A DNA stretch of 64,000 nt, from the NCBI RefSeq assembly GCF_002980525.1, contig NZ_PVBQ01000010.1:1-64000 (forward strand), written 5' to 3'. This DNA comes from Sphingobacterium haloxyli (GTDB lineage: Bacteria > Bacteroidota > Bacteroidia > Sphingobacteriales > Sphingobacteriaceae). Numbering within the stretch: position 1 is the stretch's first letter; each line of letters starts with the position of its first letter. A program made the position numbers and the translations under genes. Below, piece by piece: positions 15,453-23,520 of the stretch. Below the pieces are notes generated by a model that worked only from the letters and a program-made list of their open reading frames with translations, did no database searches and was not told the DNA's origin.

Positions 15453-16828
15453 TGAAAAAACAGCTATACATAATCTTGTTACTTTTCGTAGTAAGTACAG
15501 CGCTTCGAGCGCAGGACGCGCCCGTGCCTAGTGAAATTCAATTGGAATGGCAGAAATTAGAGACAACTGCTTTCATCCATTTTACAGTAAATACCTTTAC
15601 CGGCAAGGAGTGGGGAGATGGAACTGAAAGCCCTGAAATTTTCAATCCGGTAAATTTTGATGCCCGTAAAATGATCAAAGTCCTAAAGGAAACGGGATTT
15701 AAGATGGCGATAATAACGGCTAAACATCATGATGGATTTTGCCTTTGGCCGTCGGCATACACCGATCATTCTGTTAAAAGCAGCCCATGGAAAAATGGAA
15801 AGGGCGATATGGTAAAAGAGATTGAGCAGGCATGTCGTGAATACGGTATACTGTTTGGCTTCTATCTTTCGCCTTGGGATCAAAACCATCCGAGTTACGG
15901 AACATCGGCATATAACACATTTTATAAAAACCAACTTCGCGAGTTATTAACGAATTATGGAGAAATAGCAGAGGTGTGGTTTGACGGCGCAAAGGATAAA
16001 AAAGCCATCGATATGGAGTACGATTTTGACGGTTATTGGGATTTGGTTCGTGAATTACAGCCTCGTGCGGTGATGTTTTCGGACGTGGGCCCTGACGTTC
16101 GCTGGGTAGGCAATGAGAAAGGAATCGCTGGTGAGACCATGTGGTCTACAATCGATGTGAAACCGGAGAACGCGCCCGGAAAAATGTCGCCTGCATATTT
16201 AAATGTAGGCGATCCGAACGGCAAATTGTGGATACCGACAGAAACGGATGTGTCAATCAGACCAGGCTGGTTTTATCATGCCGAAGAAGATGATAAGGTA
16301 CGGTCTGCTCAAAACTTGGTCGATCTTTATTACACTTCCGTAGGGAGAAACAGTGTACTGTTGCTCAATATTCCACCGAATAAAGAGGGTCTATTTGCCG
16401 AACAGGATGTTGCAAACCTATATGAATACCGATCGATCCTTGATGAAACGTTTCGCAAGAACTTGGCAAAAACTGGCGCCGACAAATCATTGACTGACGG
16501 GGCGCTGGAAAGTTACATTACCCTCCATGCTAATAAACCCTTCGTGGTAAAGCTGAAGAAAAAAACGACTTTTGACCGGATTGCACTTCAAGAAAATATT
16601 GCGGAGGGGCAAAGAAATGAAGAAGCACTGGTAGAGTATTGGGACGGAACCGCATGGGCGCAATTAAGTGAGCACACGACTATCGGCTATAAACGCTTAT
16701 TGCGAGTGCCGCTAACAACCACCGATAAGATCAGAATTACAGTAAAGAAATCTAAAGCTCCTGTGCAGCTAGCCGAGTTAGGACTCTATAAGGCTTCTGC
16801 GAGGGAATCAAATGAAACGAATGAATAA
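15452..16828 (+). CDS. GH29 alpha-L-fucosidase, second copy of a different subgroup
   Basis: A 458-residue secreted protein; start at the ATG at 15452, followed by KKQLYIILLLFVVSTALRAQ. It belongs to GH29 but is clearly different from the preceding gene. It has TAFIHFTVNTFTGKEWGDG, TAKHHDGFCLWPS and FYLSPWDQNHPSYG, with the nucleophile Asp178 in EVWFDGAKDK. After GRNSVLLLNIPPNKEG comes a C-terminal beta-sandwich that looks like a discoidin/carbohydrate-binding module (FDRIALQENIAEGQRNEEAL, ending VQLAELGLY). These features fit the GH29-B group, which tends to cut alpha-1,3/1,4-linked branch fucose. Its 3' end overlaps the next gene by 17 bases. Confidence 0.9.
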   Translation: MKKQLYIILLLFVVSTALRAQDAPVPSEIQLEWQKLETTAFIHFTVNTFTGKEWGDGTESPEIFNPVNFDARKMIKVLKETGFKMAIITAKHHDGFCLWPSAYTDHSVKSSPWKNGKGDMVKEIEQACREYGILFGFYLSPWDQNHPSYGTSAYNTFYKNQLRELLTNYGEIAEVWFDGAKDKKAIDMEYDFDGYWDLVRELQPRAVMFSDVGPDVRWVGNEKGIAGETMWSTIDVKPENAPGKMSPAYLNVGDPNGKLWIPTETDVSIRPGWFYHAEEDDKVRSAQNLVDLYYTSVGRNSVLLLNIPPNKEGLFAEQDVANLYEYRSILDETFRKNLAKTGADKSLTDGALESYITLHANKPFVVKLKKKTTFDRIALQENIAEGQRNEEALVEYWDGTAWAQLSEHTTIGYKRLLRVPLTTTDKIRITVKKSKAPVQLAELGLYKASARESNETNE

Positions 16829-18629
16829 CCTATATATACTACTTACGCTTAAAGTCCTATTATTACTGTTGCCAGGATATACAAACGGTCAGCAGAACGC
16901 GGCGAATGTCGCTGGACACCCGAGATTAATATTATTAAAAGGGGAAGAAAAAGCACTTATTGAAGCGGTCAAAGCGGATCGTTACAAACTAAAGGTACAT
17001 AACGAAATTCTTGCGGAGTGCGAAGAAATCCTTGGAACGGTTCCTGTAGAGCGCATCAAAATCGGAATGCGTATGCTTTCGGCTTCTCGCGAAGCGATGT
17101 TACGCATTTTTTACCTCTCTTATGCCTGGCGAATGACGGATGACAAACGCTATGTTGAACGTGCAAAAGAAGAGCTTGCCGCCATTTCGCTATTCAGTGA
17201 CTGGAATCCATCTCATTTTTTGGATGTCGCGGAGATGACGATCGCCGCTGCCATCGGGTATGATTGGCTATATGACGAATTGTCGCCGGCCGAACGGACA
17301 CAAATTAGGGATGCGATCCGGACGAAAGGCTTAGTGCCTTCGCTGAATAGTCAGTACAACTGGTGGCTAAAAGCCACCCATAATTGGAATCAGGTTTGCA
17401 ATACAGGGATGCTGATGGGTGCGCTGGCCATTTATGAAGATGATGTCGAACTAGCTGATCAGCTCATCGAAAGGGGTAAGGAAAGCATTAAATTGCCGAT
17501 GAAAGACTATGAACCGGACGGGGCGTACCCCGAGGGTTATATGTATTGGGGGTACGGAACGACTTTCAACGTATTATTTATCAATACCATGGAACGCGCT
17601 TTTGGCAAAGCTTATGATCTGTCGTCAACCCCGGGCTTCTTAGGGACGGCTTCATTTATGCAAAATATGACCGGCGTGACAGGGGATTCGTTTAATTTTT
17701 CTGATTCTGACCTTGGAGGTGTCTTGCAACCGGCCATGTTCTGGTTTGCCCAGAAGACGGATAATCCTTCTTTGCTCTGGGTCGAGAGAGAACATATGGT
17801 CAAGTTAAGCGCAAATGTGCGTGAAGATAATCGTCTGCTACCTTTAACGCTAATCTGGAGTAAAGATAGTGACCTTCAGGCTATGGATCCCCCTAAAAAC
17901 AAGCTGTGGACAGGTAAAGGTAAGACGCCTGTAGCGTTAATGCGATCTTCGTGGGTTGACTCGACAGCTATATATGTGGGATTTAAGGGCGGGTCGCCAT
18001 CGACCAATCATGGACATATGGATGTTGGATCCTTTGTAATGGAATCCGATGGTGTGCGATGGGCGATAGACTTTGGCCGAGAAGATTACCGACTGCTCGA
18101 AGCGCAAAAAATAAACATTTGGAAATTCGACCAAGATTCTGAGCGATGGGGTGTATTTAAATATTCCAATTTAGCGCACAATACGCTATCTGTTAACGGA
18201 GAGCTCCAAAATGTTAAAGGCCATGCGCCCTTGATCAATTTTTCCGAAACGGCTGACAGTACAACAGCAACAATGGATCTTTCCACGCTCTACCCTCAAT
18301 TGACAGCCTTGAAACGTAAAATCACGGTCGCCAATGCAGAAAATGTAACCATCAGCGATTCTTATGCTGGTGGAGCAACGGAAAATACCATACGGTGGTC
18401 CATGCTTACCGACGCAACGGTCAAGCTGGTGGACGGTATGCATGCAGAACTTACAAAAGAAGGAAAAAAGCTCCTATTACACGTAAATAGCCCGCACGAT
18501 ATAAGTTTAAAAACGTGGGCTACGGATTTCGATTACGTAGGAAACGAGACGGTCATAGTTGGTTTCGAACTAAAAATCGCTCCGCATCAAGCGGGAGATA
18601 TTGTAGTACAATTAGTACCTTGCAGATGA
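16812..18629 (+). CDS. Heparinase II/III-family polysaccharide lyase
   Basis: A 605-residue secreted protein with a signal peptide (LYILLTLKVLLLLLPGYTNG). The N-terminal (alpha/alpha) toroid (about 40-370) holds HNWNQVCNTGML (His190, Asn193) and DGAYPEGYMYWGYGT. The C-terminal beta-sheet domain (about 375-600) holds STNHGHMDVGSFVME (His400, His402) and AIDFGREDY. These are the catalytic and metal-binding elements of the heparinase II/III superfamily (PL12, PL15, PL17, PL21, PL39 and others), which split uronic-acid linkages by beta-elimination. I cannot assign the exact family, so heparin, alginate, chondroitin or an exopolysaccharide uronide are all possible. The ATG at 16812 overlaps the fucosidase; a second ATG is at 16821. 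Last gene of the operon. Confidence 0.87.
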   Translation: MKRMNNLYILLTLKVLLLLLPGYTNGQQNAANVAGHPRLILLKGEEKALIEAVKADRYKLKVHNEILAECEEILGTVPVERIKIGMRMLSASREAMLRIFYLSYAWRMTDDKRYVERAKEELAAISLFSDWNPSHFLDVAEMTIAAAIGYDWLYDELSPAERTQIRDAIRTKGLVPSLNSQYNWWLKATHNWNQVCNTGMLMGALAIYEDDVELADQLIERGKESIKLPMKDYEPDGAYPEGYMYWGYGTTFNVLFINTMERAFGKAYDLSSTPGFLGTASFMQNMTGVTGDSFNFSDSDLGGVLQPAMFWFAQKTDNPSLLWVEREHMVKLSANVREDNRLLPLTLIWSKDSDLQAMDPPKNKLWTGKGKTPVALMRSSWVDSTAIYVGFKGGSPSTNHGHMDVGSFVMESDGVRWAIDFGREDYRLLEAQKINIWKFDQDSERWGVFKYSNLAHNTLSVNGELQNVKGHAPLINFSETADSTTATMDLSTLYPQLTALKRKITVANAENVTISDSYAGGATENTIRWSMLTDATVKLVDGMHAELTKEGKKLLLHVNSPHDISLKTWATDFDYVGNETVIVGFELKIAPHQAGDIVVQLVPCR

Positions 18630-18645
18630 AGTATTGATTAACTTG

Positions 18646-18660
18646 ACTAGCAAAGCTAGT
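18646..18660. other. Short palindrome after the degradation operon
   Basis: ACTAGCAAAGCTAGT is a perfect inverted repeat 17 bases after the lyase stop. It has no T-run, so it is not a full terminator on its own; it may stabilise the transcript end. Confidence 0.35.
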
Positions 18661-18721
18661 AACTTGTAAACACAGCTACAATTTATGGGTATTTCGAAAA
18701 TATTATAGCTATAGTTATAGT

Positions 18722-18757
18722 AAAAATCCCGATGTTTTTTAAGACATCGGGATTTTT
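18722..18757. terminator. Bidirectional terminator between two convergent operons
   Basis: Arms AAAAATCCCGATGT (18722-18735) and its exact complement (18744-18757) flank an eight-base loop. A-runs and T-runs on both sides make it work in both directions. It ends the uronide-degradation operon from the left and the exopolysaccharide operon from the right. Confidence 0.92.
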
Positions 18758-18760
18758 TAT

Positions 18761-21169
18761 TTAACCTCTAAGTTTCGGCTTATTGCCCTTCCCCTTGATA
18801 ATATTCATGATCCGTTTACGGAACGATACCTCCTGACCTTCACCGTAGCCATAACCGTAGCCGTAACCATAGCCATAACCACGTTTGAAGTCTACGTCGT
18901 TCACAACAACCGCCATATTATTCAGTTTACCTTCCTCGTATAGCTCTTTCGGAATATTCAATAGGCGTTTATCCAGGTAGTTCGCGCGTGCCACATAGAT
19001 GGTCATATCCGCATGCTCTGCAATCAGCAGCGTATCGGTTACCATACTGACCGGTGCCGTATCCACAATGACATAATCGTACTGCATACGACCGTAAGCG
19101 ATCAAATCCGCAAAATGCCCGTTCATCAGCAATTCCGCCGGATTTGGCGCAATATAGCCCGAATAGATAATATCGAAATTGTATGGTGCTGGCTTTTGGA
19201 TAACGATGTTGGAAACCGACATATCCGGATTCACGAGATACTGTGTGATACCGATATTCGTGTGCTGCAAGTGCGACAGGCCCAGGTAATCCAATACTTT
19301 TGGCGAACGGATATCCGCGCCGATCAACAACACCTTCTTGCCTGACATGGATAATATCTTCGCAAGGTTGGTCGCAATAAAGGATTTTCCTTCTCCCGAC
19401 GTAGTAGATGTTACATACAACACAGACGATTCTTGCTTTTTAGTACTGCCCAGCATAAACGTGATATTCGTCCGCAAAATACGAATTGCTTCGGCCAAAG
19501 ATGATCGGTCATTGTCTTCAATAATCGGATGATCTGAAGTCGGAATTTCGCCCAGAATCGGCGCATGAAACACCTCTTCAAGATCTTTGCGCGAATGAAT
19601 TTTGTTATCGAGTAGAAATTTGATATAGAGAATTCCAAAAGGAATTAGAAAGCCCATGATCAATGCGCCCAACATCACGATCATTTTACGCGGTGCTACT
19701 GGCAATTTATAGCCATAGGCAGCATCCACAATTTTCAAGTTTGCCGGTGTAGCCGCAGCCTTAATCTCCGTTTCTTCCCGTTTTTGTAGGAGGAAGAGAT
19801 ACAATGTTTCCACAATCTGTTGCTGCCGAGAAATATCTTTGAAGCCGCGTTCTTGGTCCGGCAGCTGGTTGAGTTTCCCTTCGAACTTGCTCTTCTGACC
19901 CTGTAAAGCATCCACATTCCCCTGCAATACCTTTCTGTAGTTATCCAGCGAAATTTGTAAGTTTTTATTAATCTGCGCAATATTACTATTTAACTGGCGT
20001 ACTACTGGGTTATCCGGTGTGGCGGATTTCAGCAAATCATCGCGTTCCAAGACCAGACTATTGTAATTGTCAATATTGGCCTGTATGGAAGGATCCGTCA
20101 AACCGATATTAGACGGCAACAAGTTATATTCCGTGCTTGAAGTTGCTTCTCGCATCATATCGGCCAAACTCAGTTGCGTCTGGTATTCCACCAATTTCTG
20201 TTCATTTTCCGTCGCGTTTTGCAGATAAAGCTGCGCCTCCGCCTGCATGTCCATCAGGCTATTATTATCTTTGAAATCGGCTACTTTTGAATCGGCTTCC
20301 GCTAGATCTTTGGAGATCAATTCCAAACGCGAATTAATAAATTTCGATGTTGCTCGCGTTACCTGTGCTTTATCGTGGGTAACGTCCTCGTTATATTGAT
20401 CGATGAGTGAATTTAAGATTAATTCCGATTTCGCAATTAACGGATAATCCATCGAGAAATTCACCAAAAAAGACTGCGCTTCTTTATTCGGCATAATTTG
20501 CACTATGTTCCGTAAGATATCTACGGTAATATCCGCGGGCGTATAGCTTACCTCTAAATCACCTTCCCAAAATTTATTGCTTTCCTGTGGCACCAAACTG
20601 ATTGGTCCAATTGGGGTCTGCAACCGGCCTCCTAAAGCGTACTCCCTTGTCCCTTCCAGCTCATCCTTTATTTTATACGTATCACCTTTCTTGCTTACGG
20701 TGAAGGCATAAACCACCGAGTCTAATCGTGCATGGTCCGGATCCAGCAGAAGGACTTTCAATGGAGAATGCTTCTCCAATACTTCGGAAGATTTTATATT
20801 CCCCTTCATGTAATAAGAAAGATAGAGCCGGTTCGTATCTACCACCTTACGCATAAGACGACGGGAGCGTAATACTTCCATCTGGTCGTTAACGAAGGCT
20901 GCGGATGAACCTCCCATTCCCGTCATGGTAGCCAACTCGGCCAGTCCTGCCATATCACCCGAGGCTTGTTTTTCATCCTGCAAGAGGATTTTTGCGCTGG
21001 TATTGTAGATTTTTTGTGCATACCGTAAGTAGACAAAGGCTATAAATAAGCAGGCAAAAATGGAAATAACAAACCACTTCCAATAGAAAGCATACTGTTC
21101 AAAAATTTGCTTGAGATTTATCTCTGACTCGTCCGATTCCTTCACTTGAGGGTAAGGCGTATTTTTCAT
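18761..21169 (-). CDS. wzc: Wzc-like polysaccharide co-polymerase and tyrosine autokinase
   Basis: An 802-residue inner membrane protein that controls chain length and export of exopolysaccharide by cycles of tyrosine autophosphorylation. The Wzz domain begins with a membrane segment at about 32-50. A long periplasmic coiled coil (about 250-450, with the GNVR-type RQLNSNIAQINKNLQISLDN) leads to a second membrane segment at about 497-516. The cytoplasmic BY-kinase follows: Walker A STTSGEGKS at 588-596 (Lys595), Walker A' VLLIGADIR and Walker B YDYVIVDTAP. The tail has an unbroken (Gly-Tyr)x6 run at about 764-775, the phosphorylation cluster. Last gene of the EPS operon, 28 bases after wza, and ended by the terminator at 18722. 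No Wzb phosphatase is nearby. Confidence 0.93.
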   Translation of the reverse strand: MKNTPYPQVKESDESEINLKQIFEQYAFYWKWFVISIFACLFIAFVYLRYAQKIYNTSAKILLQDEKQASGDMAGLAELATMTGMGGSSAAFVNDQMEVLRSRRLMRKVVDTNRLYLSYYMKGNIKSSEVLEKHSPLKVLLLDPDHARLDSVVYAFTVSKKGDTYKIKDELEGTREYALGGRLQTPIGPISLVPQESNKFWEGDLEVSYTPADITVDILRNIVQIMPNKEAQSFLVNFSMDYPLIAKSELILNSLIDQYNEDVTHDKAQVTRATSKFINSRLELISKDLAEADSKVADFKDNNSLMDMQAEAQLYLQNATENEQKLVEYQTQLSLADMMREATSSTEYNLLPSNIGLTDPSIQANIDNYNSLVLERDDLLKSATPDNPVVRQLNSNIAQINKNLQISLDNYRKVLQGNVDALQGQKSKFEGKLNQLPDQERGFKDISRQQQIVETLYLFLLQKREETEIKAAATPANLKIVDAAYGYKLPVAPRKMIVMLGALIMGFLIPFGILYIKFLLDNKIHSRKDLEEVFHAPILGEIPTSDHPIIEDNDRSSLAEAIRILRTNITFMLGSTKKQESSVLYVTSTTSGEGKSFIATNLAKILSMSGKKVLLIGADIRSPKVLDYLGLSHLQHTNIGITQYLVNPDMSVSNIVIQKPAPYNFDIIYSGYIAPNPAELLMNGHFADLIAYGRMQYDYVIVDTAPVSMVTDTLLIAEHADMTIYVARANYLDKRLLNIPKELYEEGKLNNMAVVVNDVDFKRGYGYGYGYGYGYGEGQEVSFRKRIMNIIKGKGNKPKLRG
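18845..18880 (-). repeat. Hexanucleotide repeat encoding the Gly-Tyr tail of Wzc
   Basis: Six imperfect copies of a six-base unit encode Gly-Tyr x6. Because the unit is a multiple of three, changes in copy number would alter the number of phosphorylatable tyrosines without a frameshift. Confidence 0.7.
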
Positions 21170-21197
21170 AAATGCTTTTGCTTCTTCTCTAATTTAG

Positions 21198-21977
21198 TTA
21201 GCGGGTTACAACGGATATGACTGTCACAATCAAACCGATGACAGATACAAATATCGATGTCGTTGCGGTATATTTTGAATTTTGTATACGCGCTCCATTA
21301 GGCTCCACGTAGACCACATCGTTCTGCGTCAAATAATAAGCAGGAGAATTCATCGACTCTCGCCTTCTTAAATCCAGCCGAAATTCTTCCTTTTTTCCAT
21401 CCTGCTCCCGGATGACCAATACATTATTACGTTCACCGTATATGGTCATGTCGCCAGCCAAACCCAGCGCCTCCATAATTGTCAATCGGTCGTTTTCAAT
21501 GGTAAAGGTTCCTGGACGGGCGACTTCTCCCAGTACAGTCACCCGAAAATTCCTCACGACCATCGAGATTCCCGGATCGACGATATATTTGCTCACTTCT
21601 TGACGCAATAAGTCCATGGCCTGGGTTCGGGTCTTACCCGCTAATTCTATTTTCCCCACCTTAGGGAAATCGATTTCGCCGTTGGCGTCAACGGCATAAG
21701 TAGGAATAAATGGATTCGTTGCCTGAATTGTTCCTGCTGCACCCTGATATGGCGAAACCTGATTAAATGGAAGTGTAGCCCGTATGTCGTCTGCTGTTAC
21801 AGAAATGGCCAAGATATCCCCTGGTTGAAGTTTAGGAGCGTTTAATTCGTATAAAGTATTCAATTCCACTGAGTCCGGTTGAAAATACACCATATTCTTT
21901 TTGCTAGCACAAGATGTACAAAATAATACGGTGATGGCGCACAATGAAAGGAGGGCACCGAAGATACGTTTAGACAT
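21198..21977 (-). CDS. wza: Wza-like polysaccharide export lipoprotein
   Basis: About 260 residues from the ATG at 21975-21977; the frame runs 33 codons further upstream, but the signal peptide fixes the start (RIFGALLSLCAITVLFC, lipobox ending TSC). It has the export domain (LQPGDILAISVTADD; ANGEIDFPKVGKIELAG) and an SLBB-like domain (VTVLGEVARPGTFTIENDRL). A C-terminal hydrophobic helix (TSIFVSVIGLIVTVISVV) would form the outer membrane pore segment. Wza forms the channel through which the polymer leaves the cell and pairs with Wzc, encoded next. Bacteroidota Wza proteins are shorter than the E. coli one, as here. Confidence 0.92.
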   Translation of the reverse strand: MSKRIFGALLSLCAITVLFCTSCASKKNMVYFQPDSVELNTLYELNAPKLQPGDILAISVTADDIRATLPFNQVSPYQGAAGTIQATNPFIPTYAVDANGEIDFPKVGKIELAGKTRTQAMDLLRQEVSKYIVDPGISMVVRNFRVTVLGEVARPGTFTIENDRLTIMEALGLAGDMTIYGERNNVLVIREQDGKKEEFRLDLRRRESMNSPAYYLTQNDVVYVEPNGARIQNSKYTATTSIFVSVIGLIVTVISVVTR

Positions 21978-22080
21978 ATTTTTTACTTTTATATGGGATG
22001 ACAAAAAGCTTTCCAATATTTGTTTATTTCGAGCAAAAATAGTTTTTTTTTCATGAATTAACGTGGGCAAATACAAATTA

Positions 22081-22521
22081 TTACAAACTGAGCCGCTTCA
22101 CAAAATAATCAACCGGCCATGTATAATCATCGTTCTTCGCATGTTCGATACCGTAATCTGCGAACACTAATAATTCGCTTTCTGGCTCGAGCGCTTGAAA
22201 CGCTGTTCCATATCCTATCGGTACATGTAACACCTGTTGCTCGTCTGCCTTTAATATCAGTTTGTTCACAGGCAAATCAGGCGAGGCGTTTTCCCAATTA
22301 TCAATTTTTATTAAGTCTACCGCGAACGTCCCAGACAAGACATAAAACCATCGTTGTTCCATGCGGTGTGCCCGCCAGCCGCGGATCAACTCGGTGTCTG
22401 TATTCTTAATGATATAAAAACGCTTCACTTGGGCCATATCAAAGTCGTTTACAAACCTGATCTGACCCCGATGGTCTTTTGCAATCCCTCCTATGATGGA
22501 TTTTACTTTATTTTCCTTCAT
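22081..22521 (-). CDS. Cupin sugar isomerase-like protein (WxcM/FdtA type)
   Basis: A 146-residue single-domain cupin similar to the FdtA / WxcM C-terminal group, which isomerise dTDP-4-keto-6-deoxyhexoses at C3/C4. Features are GQIRFVNDFDMAQVKRFYII, then RGWRAHRMEQRWFYVLSGTF with the HRxEQ-type motif containing the catalytic His. The second cupin strand block is VLHVPIGYGTAFQALEPESE. In Bacteroidota exopolysaccharide clusters this gene commonly sits beside the WecA-like transferase, as here. It could make a rare 6-deoxy sugar from the RmlB product, or act as a non-catalytic or regulatory cupin. The exact reaction is not certain. Confidence 0.72.
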   Translation of the reverse strand: MKENKVKSIIGGIAKDHRGQIRFVNDFDMAQVKRFYIIKNTDTELIRGWRAHRMEQRWFYVLSGTFAVDLIKIDNWENASPDLPVNKLILKADEQQVLHVPIGYGTAFQALEPESELLVFADYGIEHAKNDDYTWPVDYFVKRLSL

Positions 22522-22523
22522 TA

Positions 22524-23504
22524 CTATATTTTTAAAGCTGTCTTTTGAACAGGCGAATATTTACGGATTACCCATGTTTTTATAACCAAGTACAGCACAC
22601 TCAATCCACCCAGCAATACAAGTGCAAAGATCCACTGCGTGGTGATATTTTTATCGACAAAGTAGATTACCGCTAGACCAATAATAAACTGAATGGCTCC
22701 GTATAAAAAGGAGATCAGCAGCTTATTGACACCGGCTTCGTTACCCAAGAACTGATATAGATGGGAGCGATGTGCTTCAAAGATATTTTCTCTGAGATAT
22801 AAGCGACGGATGATCGTCCATACCGCATCAATACCGTAAACGGTTAAGAATAGAAAATAGAGCAAATTACCGGTTTTGATAATGAGTGCTCCTAAAGCAA
22901 AAAGCAAGATATAAGCAATGGCTACGGAACCGACGTCGCCGGCAAAGCATTTGGCTTTCGCGCGAAAATTGAAAAACGTGAATACTAACACGCCTAACAT
23001 CGTATAAGCTAATACGTCCTGCGCGACGAAGCCTGTTTCGTTATTCACCAACATCAACAAACCTCCAACAGCAAGACTATAGCAAGCCGTAATACCGTTA
23101 ATACCATCCATAAAGTTATACGCATTGATCACGCCTACAACCACGATAAAGGTAATGAGCAAGTAGTACCACGGCATCTCAAACACGTCCAGCTGGTAAG
23201 CCATGAGCAATACCGAAGTAAAGTGGATTAACAGGCGAATTCTGTTGGATAGCGTAAAGACATCATCCATAAAGGAAACAACCGTCATCATCGTTAACCC
23301 TAGAAAGAACCATGGATACTGGAAGCCCGAAAGAAAGAAATAGATCAGTGCACCTAAATAAAAGATAATACCTCCGCCGCGCAAGGTGACGGCTGTATGG
23401 GAGGAGCGCTCGTTGGGTTTGTCGATGATATCAAACCGATCAGCGACTCTAAAATACAGCAGTTCTAAAATAAATAGTGCGATGAGTATAATAATGTATG
23501 TCAT
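22524..23504 (-). CDS. WecA/WbpL-like polyprenyl-phosphate HexNAc-1-phosphate transferase
   Basis: A 326-residue polytopic membrane protein of the MraY/WecA family with about ten helices. It starts the repeat unit by moving a sugar-1-phosphate from a UDP sugar to undecaprenyl phosphate. Signature cytoplasmic loops are present: SSHTAVTLRGGGIIF near the N-terminus, FMDDVFTLSNRIRL (the Mg-binding DD), NAYNFMDGINGITACYSL, CFAGDVGSVAIAYIL and the basic HRSHLYQF loop. No WcaJ/WbaP-type primer is seen in the operon, so this is the probable priming enzyme. The adjacent reductase suggests that its substrate is a 6-deoxy-HexNAc such as UDP-QuiNAc or UDP-FucNAc. Confidence 0.9.
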   Translation of the reverse strand: MTYIIILIALFILELLYFRVADRFDIIDKPNERSSHTAVTLRGGGIIFYLGALIYFFLSGFQYPWFFLGLTMMTVVSFMDDVFTLSNRIRLLIHFTSVLLMAYQLDVFEMPWYYLLITFIVVVGVINAYNFMDGINGITACYSLAVGGLLMLVNNETGFVAQDVLAYTMLGVLVFTFFNFRAKAKCFAGDVGSVAIAYILLFALGALIIKTGNLLYFLFLTVYGIDAVWTIIRRLYLRENIFEAHRSHLYQFLGNEAGVNKLLISFLYGAIQFIIGLAVIYFVDKNITTQWIFALVLLGGLSVLYLVIKTWVIRKYSPVQKTALKI

Positions 23505-23520
23505 GCTCGTTTCCTTTATT

